From Proteiniphilum acetatigenes DSM 18083 (lineage in GTDB: Bacteria; Bacteroidota; Bacteroidia; Bacteroidales; Dysgonomonadaceae): DNA of 64,000 nucleotides. Below are positions 53,012 to 62,182 of the stretch, piece after piece; the first letter of the stretch is position 1; the number at the start of each line of letters is the position of its first letter. The translations under genes and the position numbers were made by a program. Below the pieces are notes generated by a model. It saw nothing but the letters and a program-made list of their open reading frames with translations, had not been told where the DNA came from and ran no database searches. The DNA lies in contig NZ_KB905697.1 of NCBI RefSeq assembly GCF_000380985.1, forward strand, positions 248,001-312,000, in the 5' to 3' direction.

Positions 53012-55468
53012 TTAGAACGATTCGTTTTCGGTCCGTTCGATGATCTCCTGTTTCAGGTTTTCGTGCATATCATTGAAATAATCACTGTACCCCGCCATCC
53101 GTACCAACAGATCCTTGTACTCTTCGGGATTGTCGCGGGCAGCAATTAACGTAGCCGTGTCCACAATATTGAATTGCACATGGTGCCCTCCCTGGGCAAA
53201 ATAACTCCGGATAAGATTCCCGAGTTTTGCTACATCTTCGTCACGTCGAAGCAGACTGGGGAGGAATCGTAAATTCAACAACGTACCCCCCGACTTTATT
53301 TGATCCAGTTTACTGAGGGAACGAATCACCGCAGAAGGGCCGTGCGTATCGCATCCGTGTGAGGGGGACGTACCATCGGAAATGGCTTTTCCTGCCAGAC
53401 GCCCGTTAGGCATGGCGCCCATCACGTTTCCAAAATAGTTGTGGCAGGTGGTGGACAACATATTCAGATGGTATTTACCGCCTGGCTTTCCATTCGGACG
53501 GTTATCAATCAGGTCGAACATATCATCATATACCTTCACCGCGATCTCATCAGCGTAATCGTTGTCGTTTCCGAAGAAAGGCGTATGGTTGATGATCCGC
53601 TGGCGCAACACCTCTTCTCCTTCAAAATTGACGGAAATCGCATACAGCAACTGATCCATTCTGATATCTCTCACCTCGAAAACATGTTTTTTGAGGGCGG
53701 AGAGAGAATCGGTTACTGTTCCCAGACCGGTACATTGGATGTAGGTAGTATTATACCGCGGGCCGCCGTTATAATAATCGCGTCCTTTTTTGATGCAGTC
53801 ATCGATCAGCACCGACAGGAAAGTAGCCGGAAAATAGCGGGCATACATCCGGTCGATGTAATGATTGACTTTTATTTTCAGGTCGATGATATATTTCAAT
53901 TGGGCATGAAAGGCGTGATATAACTCATCATAGGATGTAAAATTCCGCGGATCACCTGTCTCGATACCTACTTTTTTTCCGGTTACCGGATCAACGCCGT
54001 TGAAGAGTGTAATTTCCAGTATCTTGGGAACATTTAAATAGCCAGTCAGCAGATAAGCCTCTTTTCCGAACGTACCTACCTCAATACATCCGCTACATCC
54101 CCCCTCCCGCGCATCTTTCAAAGATTTTCCGGAACGCAGCATCTCCTGGATATAGACATCGGGATTGAACACCGACGGATAACCATGTCCCTGACGGATC
54201 ACTTTGATAGCCGCATGCAGGAAACGGTTAGGGGTTACTGAGGCGATATGCACCGAATTGCCCGGTTGAAGGATATGCAACTCCTCGATCACCTCAAGCA
54301 TCAGGTAGGAAACATCATTCACACCATCCGAGCCGTCAGGTTTAACACCTCCGATATTAATATTGGTGAAATCGTTATAGGTGCCGCTTTCATTGGCTGT
54401 GATCCCCACTTTTGGCGGTGCCGGCTGGTTGTTCACCTTGATCCAGAAACAGCAGAGCAGTTCCTTTGCCTCTTCACGTGTTAATGTACCGTTCTCAAGA
54501 TCGTTTTGATAGAACGGCACCAGATGCTGGTCAAAATGTCCGGGATTAAAGGCATCCCATCCGTTCAGCTCCGTAATCACCCCCAGATGAATAAACCAAT
54601 ACATCTGGATCGCTTCCCAAAAGTTACGCGGGGCATGGGCGGGCACCCTCCGGCATACTTCGGCGATACGATTCAATTCTTCTACCCGTGCCGGATCCTT
54701 TTCATGGCGGGCCATCTCTTCGGCTTTTTCGGCATGACGCTCGGCCAGTCGGATAATGGCATCGCAGGATATGGCCATGGCATGTAACTGGTCTTCTTTG
54801 TCAAGTGCTTCCGGATCATTGCAATAATCGAGTTTTGCTATTTCTTCCTCTATCTCCCTTTTGAAATCGAGCATCCCTTTCCGGTAGATTTTTCCATCCA
54901 TACAGGTATGTCCGGGTGCTCGCTGTTCCATGAATTCGGTGAACAGACCGGCTTCGTAAGCCGCTTTCCACTCACCGGGAACATGGTTGAAAATACGGTC
55001 ACGTTGTGAACGGCCTTCCCAATAAGGGATCACCTCATGCCGGTAAATATCGATATCCTCCTCACTGATCACATAACGTTGCTGTTCACGTGTATTCAAC
55101 ACATGCAGATCTTCCACAGAATGGCAGGTCAGTTCGGGAAATGTGTATACTGCCTTGGGTTTCTCTCCGCGTTCACCGACTATCAGCTCATTCGTTCCGA
55201 TGTAAATGCTCTTTTTTTCGCAGATCTCTAAAAAATTCAACGCACGCATCACAGGAATAGCATATTTCCCGTCGTTCTCCTTATAGAATGCGGTTTCTAT
55301 CAGTGCACGCTCGATGGAAAGAGATGCCGGAGTTGAGACGCTCTCTTCCCTCAGAGTACGTATCCGGTCGTTCATTCCCGGTTTCGGAGTACTGCCTGTA
55401 TAGAAATTGCCCTCCTGATATGCTTTCCGTTCAGGGACATTATTTTTTATTTTAAGCTCTTCAAACAT
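53012..55468 (-). CDS. hypD: Glycyl radical enzyme, probable trans-4-hydroxy-L-proline dehydratase
   Basis: The 818-residue enzyme has the catalytic Cys461-x-Glu463 (SGCIEVG) of the eliminating branch. Its glycyl-radical Gly793 lies in VRMAGYSDYF near the C-terminus. Pyruvate formate-lyase has two adjacent cysteines instead, so that function is unlikely. Comparing with Clostridioides difficile HypD residue numbers I recall (F152, H160, D278, S334, F340, C434, E436, Y450, T645, G765), I find Phe179, His187, Asp305, Ser361, Phe367, Cys461, Glu463, Tyr477, Thr673 and Gly793 at matching spacing. HypD dehydrates hydroxyproline to pyrroline-5-carboxylate in the anaerobic cytoplasm. No proC lies nearby. 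The enzyme fits a locus that also encodes GH127 and proline-directed peptidases. Confidence 0.82.
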   Translation of the reverse strand: MFEELKIKNNVPERKAYQEGNFYTGSTPKPGMNDRIRTLREESVSTPASLSIERALIETAFYKENDGKYAIPVMRALNFLEICEKKSIYIGTNELIVGERGEKPKAVYTFPELTCHSVEDLHVLNTREQQRYVISEEDIDIYRHEVIPYWEGRSQRDRIFNHVPGEWKAAYEAGLFTEFMEQRAPGHTCMDGKIYRKGMLDFKREIEEEIAKLDYCNDPEALDKEDQLHAMAISCDAIIRLAERHAEKAEEMARHEKDPARVEELNRIAEVCRRVPAHAPRNFWEAIQMYWFIHLGVITELNGWDAFNPGHFDQHLVPFYQNDLENGTLTREEAKELLCCFWIKVNNQPAPPKVGITANESGTYNDFTNINIGGVKPDGSDGVNDVSYLMLEVIEELHILQPGNSVHIASVTPNRFLHAAIKVIRQGHGYPSVFNPDVYIQEMLRSGKSLKDAREGGCSGCIEVGTFGKEAYLLTGYLNVPKILEITLFNGVDPVTGKKVGIETGDPRNFTSYDELYHAFHAQLKYIIDLKIKVNHYIDRMYARYFPATFLSVLIDDCIKKGRDYYNGGPRYNTTYIQCTGLGTVTDSLSALKKHVFEVRDIRMDQLLYAISVNFEGEEVLRQRIINHTPFFGNDNDYADEIAVKVYDDMFDLIDNRPNGKPGGKYHLNMLSTTCHNYFGNVMGAMPNGRLAGKAISDGTSPSHGCDTHGPSAVIRSLSKLDQIKSGGTLLNLRFLPSLLRRDEDVAKLGNLIRSYFAQGGHHVQFNIVDTATLIAARDNPEEYKDLLVRMAGYSDYFNDMHENLKQEIIERTENESF

Positions 55469-55634
55469 ATTCGTAAATTTTAAGGGTAAATAGATAGATA
55501 AGCAGAAAATTACCCGGAAGGGTCCGAGTAAATAAAAAACGAACAGAAAGAGAGCAGATCAACACATCCAGCAGGAGAACAAGCGCTTCCCGTTGTTATG
55601 GTATAGGGATATTATGTGTTGAGTACGGTACATG

Positions 55635-55727
55635 TTAATTGATAATTGATAATTGACAATTGGGAATGGATGAGTAGTTACCTATTAATCCATTATTCAC
55701 ATTAGCACATTAGCATATTGGCACATT
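55635..55727. repeat. Period-7/8 degenerate tandem repeats
   Basis: Between the Xaa-Pro aminopeptidase and the glycyl radical enzyme gene, AATTGAT/AATTGAC-type 7-base units (55638-55662) are followed by CACATTAG/GCACATTA-type 8-base units (55698-55727). The 257-base gap otherwise shows no gene and no clear promoter. Confidence 0.65.
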
Positions 55728-57117
55728 AATTAATCCACGCTTTCTCCCGTTCCAGTTCTACTTCTTCAATTGTCTTGGCCAGCGGTTTTCCGAGCACGCG
55801 GTTCCCTGTTTCGGTGATCAGAATATCTTCTTCGTTGCGAATCCCTCCAAAATCGCCATATCGACGCACTTCGTTGAAGTTTATAAAATCGGCATTTATT
55901 TTATTACTTTCCCAATGATCGATCAATTCCGGAATGAAGTAAATCCCCGGTTCAATAGTCAGTACAAAACCCGGTTGCAGTTCCCGTCCCAGGCGTAACG
56001 ATTTCAGCCCGAATTGAGTACTCTTCGGCACACCGGCGTAACCGACAATCTGTTCGCCGAGATTTTCCATATCATGTACATCTAATCCCATCAGATGACC
56101 GGTCCCGCACGGAAAGAAAAGTGCATGTGCACCATTGGCTACCGCCTCTTTGCTATCTCCCCTGGTTAATCCCAATGCTTTCAGTCCGTCGAAAATTACC
56201 TCACCCACCCGGAGATGTACATCCCTGAAATTGACACCCGGTTTCGCCAGTTCAATCGCTTTATGATGTGCATCAAGCGTTATCCGGTAGATATCTTTTT
56301 GCCTTTCTGTAAACTTCCTGGATACAGGAAAGGTACTGCTCATATCGCCGGCATATCCCAATGGCGTTTCATATCCTGCATCCAAAAGAAACAGGTCTCC
56401 CTCTTTGAGTGTATTTCCGTGATAATGGTTATGCAGAAACTGTCCGTTGATGGTAGCAATAATCGGAAAAGAAAGATTGCCTCCCGCTGCGATAGCCACT
56501 TCATGCACCCTGGCGGTTACCTGCGCCTCCGTCATGCCTGCACGGGCATAATGCATGGCTGTAAAATGCATATCGGCCGTAATATCGACTGCCTTTTCAA
56601 TTTCTTCGATTTCTTCCTCCGATTTGATATTACGCTGGTCGGCGATCGCCACGATCAAATCTTTGCTCACTTTAGCTGTTGCTTCCGTTACCGGATACCC
56701 GAGAAAGTCATTGAGTTTGAGAAAATGCTCAGCCCTGTAAGGCGGCAGATATTTTACCGATTGTTTGTCGAATCCGGCAATTTTCTTCCGGAACACTGAC
56801 AGATCGCCTGTATAGCGGATACCGGCTTTTTCGGCCAGTTCACTGATCTTAGGCTGGGAGCCTGTCCAGACAATTGAATCGATCGTAGGATCATCACCGA
56901 AAATATATTCTTTATCCTCATCGATATCGATCAGTGCGATCAAACCGGGTTTACTGACTCCAAAATAATATAGAAATGTACTATCCTGACGGTAATAGTA
57001 GGTATTATCAGCGTAATTGATACCACATTCATCATTCCCGAGAAAAAGCAGTTTTCCTGTTTGAAACCGGGCTTTCAGTTTTGCTCTTCTTTCGACATAA
57101 ATTTCTTTTGCAAACAT
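55726..57117 (-). CDS. pepP: Xaa-Pro aminopeptidase (peptidase M24B)
   Basis: The 463-residue cytosolic protein has an N-terminal AMP_N-like domain (about residues 1-160) and a pita-bread metallopeptidase domain. The dinuclear metal ligands are in place: Asp246 (LLDAGYE), Asp258 (GDMSSTFP), His341 (GTGHLMGLDVHD), Glu389 (TIEPGIYF) and Glu429 (IRNEED). Such enzymes remove the N-terminal residue in front of proline, which most other aminopeptidases cannot do. There is no signal peptide. The gene lies upstream of the glycyl radical enzyme gene on the same strand. It may be housekeeping, but its activity would be needed to free proline or hydroxyproline from imported peptides. Confidence 0.9.
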   Translation of the reverse strand: MFAKEIYVERRAKLKARFQTGKLLFLGNDECGINYADNTYYYRQDSTFLYYFGVSKPGLIALIDIDEDKEYIFGDDPTIDSIVWTGSQPKISELAEKAGIRYTGDLSVFRKKIAGFDKQSVKYLPPYRAEHFLKLNDFLGYPVTEATAKVSKDLIVAIADQRNIKSEEEIEEIEKAVDITADMHFTAMHYARAGMTEAQVTARVHEVAIAAGGNLSFPIIATINGQFLHNHYHGNTLKEGDLFLLDAGYETPLGYAGDMSSTFPVSRKFTERQKDIYRITLDAHHKAIELAKPGVNFRDVHLRVGEVIFDGLKALGLTRGDSKEAVANGAHALFFPCGTGHLMGLDVHDMENLGEQIVGYAGVPKSTQFGLKSLRLGRELQPGFVLTIEPGIYFIPELIDHWESNKINADFINFNEVRRYGDFGGIRNEEDILITETGNRVLGKPLAKTIEEVELEREKAWIN

Positions 57118-57234
57118 ACCTATATTATTTGTTTTATGGTCTCTTGGCGAAATCCATTATCACACAGCATTATCGCACGAAGTGCATTATCCTTCTATCG
57201 GTGAAGCCACATCACGAACCGCTATTACCCGGGA

Positions 57235-58251
57235 TCACTGATTTTTTAACAATGTCCGTGCCCTCTCGATTATCGTATCCCGGTTTTTTTCCCTGTCTTC
57301 TCCCAGCATATCCACATAGATATCGGGTTCTACTCCAAATTCAATATGCTCTTTCTCCGCATTGAACATGGGGGAAGCTGAGAAACGGACCGACCAGCCG
57401 TTAGGCAGTTCGGAGGTGAATGGCAATCCACTGCCTCCACCTGTCTTGTCGCCCATGACAGTTACATTCGGGGCGTATTTCATTATGCTGACAAATTCAT
57501 TGGTAGCACTGTAACATCCTCTGTTGGTGAGAACGACCACCGGCTTCTGATAACGTACCCTGTCGGAACTCTCCACATATTTCGGATACAGGGAGGAGAA
57601 ATCGTTATGACCGGGTCCGACTTTATGGGAAATATAACCGATAAGCCGGCGTTCGTTAAAAAAGCGGCTTGCAATCCTTTCCACATTGGTAAGGCTCCCT
57701 CCTCCGTTGCTTCTTACATCAATAATAAGTCCCTGGCAAATAGCCATCCTGTTCAACACCTGATCAAGATTCCCATGTCCCACATCATTGGAAAAACTTC
57801 CGTAATAGAGATAACCGATGTTGTCTTCCAGTATCTTATACCTCATTCCGGAGGCAATACTGTAATCTTTCCCGAGATAATATTCCTGGATAGATGAGTC
57901 AAAATTAGCAGGATAATCGTCCTGCCATTCCCAATAACGGGTTACATCATGGGCAGCAGATAAATTTACATGTCCGTCCTTTAATTCTGCGAGCATCTGT
58001 CCCATGAGCTTAAAGAGGGCATCATTGTCCATCTCGGAAGTAATGCGCACGCTGTACTCCTTATACACTTCATCCCAATCGATATCCTTATATTCAAAAA
58101 AACAGTAATTCCTGTCCAGAATAGTCCATAATGCATCGAAATTACCTTTCGGATGGTTATCGAATTGCATACCCATATCACTACAACCCAGCCAAAAGAC
58201 AAGTTGCAATAATAAAAGTGCAGTGTACATTCTCCTCTTCTTCATGCGCAT
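57235..58251 (-). CDS. Lipoprotein S41 family peptidase
   Basis: The 338-residue protein has a lipobox (FWLGC, Cys23), a helical N-terminal domain (about residues 35-110) and the tail-specific-protease core. The catalytic residues are Ser248 (GCYSATNEF) and Lys269 (MGDKTGGG). The supporting motif LIIDVRSNGGGS is present. No PDZ domain is evident, which is common in the short S41 proteins of Bacteroidetes. It probably works in the periplasm on damaged or imported peptides. It lies 117 bases upstream of the Xaa-Pro aminopeptidase gene on the same strand. Confidence 0.88.
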   Translation of the reverse strand: MRMKKRRMYTALLLLQLVFWLGCSDMGMQFDNHPKGNFDALWTILDRNYCFFEYKDIDWDEVYKEYSVRITSEMDNDALFKLMGQMLAELKDGHVNLSAAHDVTRYWEWQDDYPANFDSSIQEYYLGKDYSIASGMRYKILEDNIGYLYYGSFSNDVGHGNLDQVLNRMAICQGLIIDVRSNGGGSLTNVERIASRFFNERRLIGYISHKVGPGHNDFSSLYPKYVESSDRVRYQKPVVVLTNRGCYSATNEFVSIMKYAPNVTVMGDKTGGGSGLPFTSELPNGWSVRFSASPMFNAEKEHIEFGVEPDIYVDMLGEDREKNRDTIIERARTLLKNQ

Positions 58252-58318
58252 ATTGAATAGGGGAAGACAGTTCCAATTATAGAATGTCCCGGGCTATATG
58301 AGCCGGACAGTATAAAGT

Positions 58319-58774
58319 TTATCCGCAAGGGATCTTACTCACTCTCCTTCCGTGGCGTCCTCCTTCAAAAGGTGTATTCAGAAACATCACCAGTATTTCA
58401 TAGATTTCCTCCTCACTGAGCAATCTGCCCGGCAGTGCGAGTACATTTGCATCATTATGTGCTCTTGCCAGGAAAGCCACTTCCGGATTCCAGCACAAAG
58501 CGGCACGGACTCCCTGGTGTTTATTCAGCGCAATGCTGATTCCTATTCCTGTTCCGCAAATAGCCACTCCCGGGTAACATTCGCCGTTCTCGATGGCCTT
58601 TGCCAAAGGATGCGCAAAATCGGGATAGTCACTGCTTTCTTCAGAGTAGGCCCCAAAATCCCTGTAAGGGATTCCTTTTTCTTCAAACACTTTGATGATG
58701 AATTGCTTTACTTTATAGCCCGCATGATCGGATGCCAATCCTATAGGCTTTTCTGAATTATCGAATAAAGACAT
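58319..58774 (-). CDS. rpiB: Ribose-5-phosphate isomerase B
   Basis: The 151-residue protein matches RpiB: LASDHAGY near residues 14-21, CGTGIGISIALNKHQGVRAAL with the catalytic cysteine, and HNDANVLALPGR. It interconverts ribulose 5-phosphate and ribose 5-phosphate in the cytoplasm. The gene follows transketolase after 64 bases, a frequent pair in Bacteroidales. The two would also serve arabinose breakdown, which enters the same pathway. Confidence 0.93.
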   Translation of the reverse strand: MSLFDNSEKPIGLASDHAGYKVKQFIIKVFEEKGIPYRDFGAYSEESSDYPDFAHPLAKAIENGECYPGVAICGTGIGISIALNKHQGVRAALCWNPEVAFLARAHNDANVLALPGRLLSEEEIYEILVMFLNTPFEGGRHGRRVSKIPCG

Positions 58775-58838
58775 GTTGATCAGTTTAAGTAGGAACGGTC
58801 ATCCGCTATAATCGCCGACAACCGTCCGTGCCTTTTTA

Positions 58839-60863
58839 TTATAACAGTTTTTTCACCTGTTCGTAAACATTCTTACCGGTATATCCCAGTTTCTCGTCGA
58901 GGACCTTATAAGGCGCAGAAAATCCAAAAGACGTCATTCCCCATACTGCTCCGTCAGAACCGACCAACCCTTCCAGGGTCACGGGAAGTCCTGCAGTAAG
59001 GCCAAACTTTTTCTTTCCTTTGGGTAACACGGAATCCTGGTATTCAGGGGATTGAGCTCTGAATAATCCCTCTGAAGGAACGGAAACTATGCGTACCTTC
59101 ACTCCATCGGCGCGTAACAGGTCCGCTCCTTCTACCAAAGTAGCCACTTCCGATCCTGATGCAAGCAATATCACATCATAATTTGTATCGTCCTGTACAA
59201 TATAGGCCCCCTTTGCTGCGTTCAGCGCTTCACTGAAACGCGACTCACCGGCCGGAAGGTCTTTGATATCCTGACGGGAGAGGATCAGACCTGTCGGCGT
59301 CCCACTGTTTTCTATTGCCATTTTCCAGGCTACGGTCGTCTCATGGGCATCGGCAGGACGAAGCACAAGCATGGAGTTTTTACTGTGATGATTCTGCAAT
59401 TTCTCCAGCAGGCGTATCTGTGCCTCTTGTTCTACCGGTTGATGGGTAGGTCCGTCTTCCCCCACACGGAACGCGTCATGCGTCCAGATAAAAATGACTG
59501 GTGTTTCCATTAACGCTGCTACCCGAATGGATGGTTTCATATAATCGGAGAAAGCGAAAAATGTTCCGCAAGCAGGAATAACACCTCCATGAAGGCTCAT
59601 TCCGATGCACAAGCAGGACATGGTAAATTCAGAAACTCCAACCTGCAAGAAAGCGCCTGAAAAATCATCCTTTGCAAAAGCTTTCGTATATTTCAAAAAA
59701 CCGTCTGTTTTATCGGAATTGGAAAGGTCGGCAGATGCCACCACCATATTTTCCACCTGTTTAGCCAATTCGCCCAACACAGCAGCCGAAGCTGCACGGG
59801 TGGCGCTATTCGGTTTTTGCTGAATAGTTGACCAATCGATTTGCGGCAGTTCGCGTGCAAACCATTTACGTTTTTTCTCCGCCAGTTTGGGATTGGCTTT
59901 GGCCCATTCCTCCTGCTTCGCCCTTTTTGCCGATACTATTTCTTTCAGTTGCTCTTTCCGTCCGGCATACAGTTTTTCCGCCTCCGGGAAGATCACAAAA
60001 GGATTTTCGGAATCACCGCCTAAATTTTTGATCGTTTGGTCGAAATCAGCGCCTGCAGCACTTAATGGTTGTCCATGTGTAGATACCTGGCATTCGAACG
60101 AAGTACAGTCTGCCGCCAATGCGCCACGTCCCATCACGGTATCCCCTATGATCAGTGTCGGTTTCTCTTTTTCGGCTTTCGCCTCTGTCAATGCACTGCG
60201 GATCTCCTCCACATCATTACCATCGATAGATATCACTTTCCAATTCCATGCTTCATACTTTTTGGCCACATCTTCACTGGTGACTACGTCCGTAGTAGTG
60301 GAGAGCTGTATATTGTTAGAATCATAAAACATGATCAGGTTACCCAATCCCAAATGGCCGGCAATACGCCCTACTCCCTGAGAAATTTCTTCCTGGATGC
60401 CTCCGTCGGAGATATAGGTATAAATAGTATGATCTACGATATCTCCCAACCTCGCCTGCAAAAATCTGGCTGCAACAGCCGCCCCGGCTGCGAAAGCATG
60501 ACCTTGTCCCAACGGACCGGAGGTATTCTCTACACCCCGCATCACATCGATCTCAGGATGCCCCGGTGTGGGACTACCCCACTGACGAAACTCTTTTAAT
60601 TCATCCAGGGAAAATTTGCCGCTGAGACAAAGCACAGAATACAGCATCGGCGACATATGTCCCGGATCAAGGAAAAACCGGTCTCTTGATTCCCATGTCG
60701 GATCTTCGGGATCATATTCTAAAAACTCAGAAAAAAGGACATTGATAAAATCGGCTCCCCCCATTGGTCCGCCGGGATGGCCTGATTTTGCCCGCTCTAC
60801 CATCGATGCCGAAAGAATTCGAATATTATCGGCCGCTTTGTTCATTAAGGTGTTATCGTTCAT
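58839..60863 (-). CDS. tkt: Transketolase
   Basis: The 674-residue protein shows the thiamine-diphosphate enzyme domains in order: N-terminal PP domain, pyrimidine domain (HDAFRVGEDGPTHQPVEQ) and C-terminal domain. The GDG cofactor motif is partly changed (YISDGGIQEE) but the following GNLIMFYDSNNIQLS segment is normal. Transketolase moves two-carbon units between sugar phosphates in the pentose phosphate pathway. It heads an operon with rpiB. It is co-oriented with the downstream peptidase genes, but those gaps are large enough for separate promoters. Confidence 0.94.
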   Translation of the reverse strand: MNDNTLMNKAADNIRILSASMVERAKSGHPGGPMGGADFINVLFSEFLEYDPEDPTWESRDRFFLDPGHMSPMLYSVLCLSGKFSLDELKEFRQWGSPTPGHPEIDVMRGVENTSGPLGQGHAFAAGAAVAARFLQARLGDIVDHTIYTYISDGGIQEEISQGVGRIAGHLGLGNLIMFYDSNNIQLSTTTDVVTSEDVAKKYEAWNWKVISIDGNDVEEIRSALTEAKAEKEKPTLIIGDTVMGRGALAADCTSFECQVSTHGQPLSAAGADFDQTIKNLGGDSENPFVIFPEAEKLYAGRKEQLKEIVSAKRAKQEEWAKANPKLAEKKRKWFARELPQIDWSTIQQKPNSATRAASAAVLGELAKQVENMVVASADLSNSDKTDGFLKYTKAFAKDDFSGAFLQVGVSEFTMSCLCIGMSLHGGVIPACGTFFAFSDYMKPSIRVAALMETPVIFIWTHDAFRVGEDGPTHQPVEQEAQIRLLEKLQNHHSKNSMLVLRPADAHETTVAWKMAIENSGTPTGLILSRQDIKDLPAGESRFSEALNAAKGAYIVQDDTNYDVILLASGSEVATLVEGADLLRADGVKVRIVSVPSEGLFRAQSPEYQDSVLPKGKKKFGLTAGLPVTLEGLVGSDGAVWGMTSFGFSAPYKVLDEKLGYTGKNVYEQVKKLL

Positions 60864-60935
60864 AAAATATCGGTAAAATATAAAGTCTTAATTTACAATT
60901 CACATGTAATTTAATATCGAAAGGGTTATTATTCA

Positions 60936-60943
60936 CAAAGGTA
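60936..60943 (-). promoter_or_regulatory. -7 box of the tkt-rpiB operon
   Basis: TACCTTTG on the minus strand matches TAnnTTTG. Transcription would begin near 60930, about 67 bases before the tkt start codon. No clear -33 element was seen. Confidence 0.5.
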
Positions 60944-61051
60944 ATTCTTTTTTTAATTTTCAGACTGAAATAATTGATATGTTTGAGACTTTTTTTGGCA
61001 TGATTTCACGGATTTTCATGCTAGCTTGCCAATCTTACCGGGGAATATTGC

Positions 61052-61059
61052 TATTTTTG
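61052..61059 (+). promoter_or_regulatory. -7 box of the RNA methyltransferase gene
   Basis: TATTTTTG matches TAnnTTTG and ends 6 bases before the ATG at 61066. A TTG at 61026-61028 stands 23 bases upstream. The predicted transcript would be leaderless or nearly so. Confidence 0.5.
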
Positions 61060-61065
61060 CGTGTG

Positions 61066-61821
61066 ATGAGTTTAAGTAAAAGCAAAATAAAATATATCCG
61101 GTCGTTGAATGAAAAGAAATTTCGCAACGAACACAATACTTTCGTGGCCGAAGGAACAAAACTGGTTTTCGACCTGATAGCCACCTGCCGTTGTCAACTT
61201 ATTGCGGCACTACCTTCCATCTTATCGTCTCATCCCGAATTAAAGGCAGAAGAGGTTATCACGGCGGATGAAAACGAATTAAAAAAGGCTACTTTTTTAA
61301 AAACAGCACCGCAAATCATAGCCGTCTTTTATCATCCATCGCAAAAGATTGAAAAAATTGATTTCGATAACCGGTTATGCCTCGTACTCGACGGCATTCA
61401 GGATCCGGGCAATATGGGGGCCATTGTCCGTATTGCCGACTGGTTCGGAATTGAACATATCATCAGCTCTTACGATACGGTGGATATCTTTAACCCTAAA
61501 ACCGTACAAGCTACCATGGGAGCCATTGCCCGGGTAACTGTATTTTATACCGATCTTGTTGAGTTCCTGCGACAACAATCGCATCTTCCCATTTACGGCA
61601 CTTTCCTGGAAGGGGATGATATTTATTCTACTACGCTTTCCGATAACGGTTTCATTGTTATGGGAAGTGAAGGCAGGGGTATTGGCAATGAAACGAAGAA
61701 GTTGATCAACAAAAAACTTTTTATCCCGAATTTTCCGGAAGGAAGAGCTACTTCCGAATCATTGAACGTGGCAGCAGCCACGGCTATCACCTGTGCGGAG
61801 TTTCGGCGTAGGGCACGGTAG
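61066..61821 (+). CDS. SpoU/TrmH-family RNA 2'-O-methyltransferase
   Basis: The 251-residue protein has an N-terminal RNA-binding domain of the SpoU_sub_bind type (NEHNTFVAEGTKLV). The SPOUT knot motifs follow: motif 1 DGIQDPGNMGAIVR, motif 2 MGSEGRGIG, motif 3 SLNVAAATAIT. It transfers methyl from S-adenosylmethionine to a ribose 2'-OH in rRNA or tRNA. The exact position is unknown. The frame is open for 29 codons upstream, but the ATG at 61066 gives the expected N-terminus and follows a promoter box closely. It is convergent with the tRNA-His gene. Confidence 0.9.
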   Translation: MSLSKSKIKYIRSLNEKKFRNEHNTFVAEGTKLVFDLIATCRCQLIAALPSILSSHPELKAEEVITADENELKKATFLKTAPQIIAVFYHPSQKIEKIDFDNRLCLVLDGIQDPGNMGAIVRIADWFGIEHIISSYDTVDIFNPKTVQATMGAIARVTVFYTDLVEFLRQQSHLPIYGTFLEGDDIYSTTLSDNGFIVMGSEGRGIGNETKKLINKKLFIPNFPEGRATSESLNVAAATAITCAEFRRRAR

Positions 61822-61866
61822 TTTTTCCGGATAACCGCCCCCTGCTCGGCTATACACAGGATAAAG

Positions 61867-61900
61867 CAAAAAAAAAAATCACGTATGTAAAATACGTGAT
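61867..61900 (-). terminator. Rho-independent terminator of the tRNA-His transcript
   Basis: ATCACGTA (61878-61885) and TACGTGAT (61893-61900) form a perfect 8-bp stem with a 7-base loop. On the minus strand a long T-run (A at 61868-61877) follows. It lies about 50 bases beyond the tRNA 3' end. Confidence 0.8.
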
Positions 61901-61948
61901 CACCTAAAACAAATCTAAAAAGGATAAAAACTCACTTCCGTGAGAGTG

Positions 61949-62023
<75 letters not shown>

Positions 62024-62040
62024 GTGTTTCAAATCGAGTG

Positions 62041-62048
62041 CAAAGGTA
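62041..62048 (-). promoter_or_regulatory. -7 box of tRNA-His
   Basis: TACCTTTG on the minus strand matches TAnnTTTG and lies 17 bases before the tRNA 5' end. A TTTG (CAAA at 62072-62075) stands 23 bases further upstream. Confidence 0.6.
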
Positions 62049-62182
62049 CATCTTTTTTCTAAATTCTCACACAAATCAGCAAAAATTTCCAGTCCAAAAT
62101 TTTTAAATTCACAATAATGGTTATCTACCACATGTACCAGCGTTTAATAACATATCATCGCTATCCGTTATAAACGCGATCA

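Noticed and set aside
53012-55468. Glycyl radical enzyme as pyruvate formate-lyase
   Set aside because: It has a single catalytic cysteine followed by I-E, not the adjacent cysteine pair of formate-lyases, and its activase has the extra ferredoxin domain.
55635-55727. Possible CRISPR array
   Set aside because: Units are 7-8 bases and degenerate, with no spacers of constant length and no cas genes.
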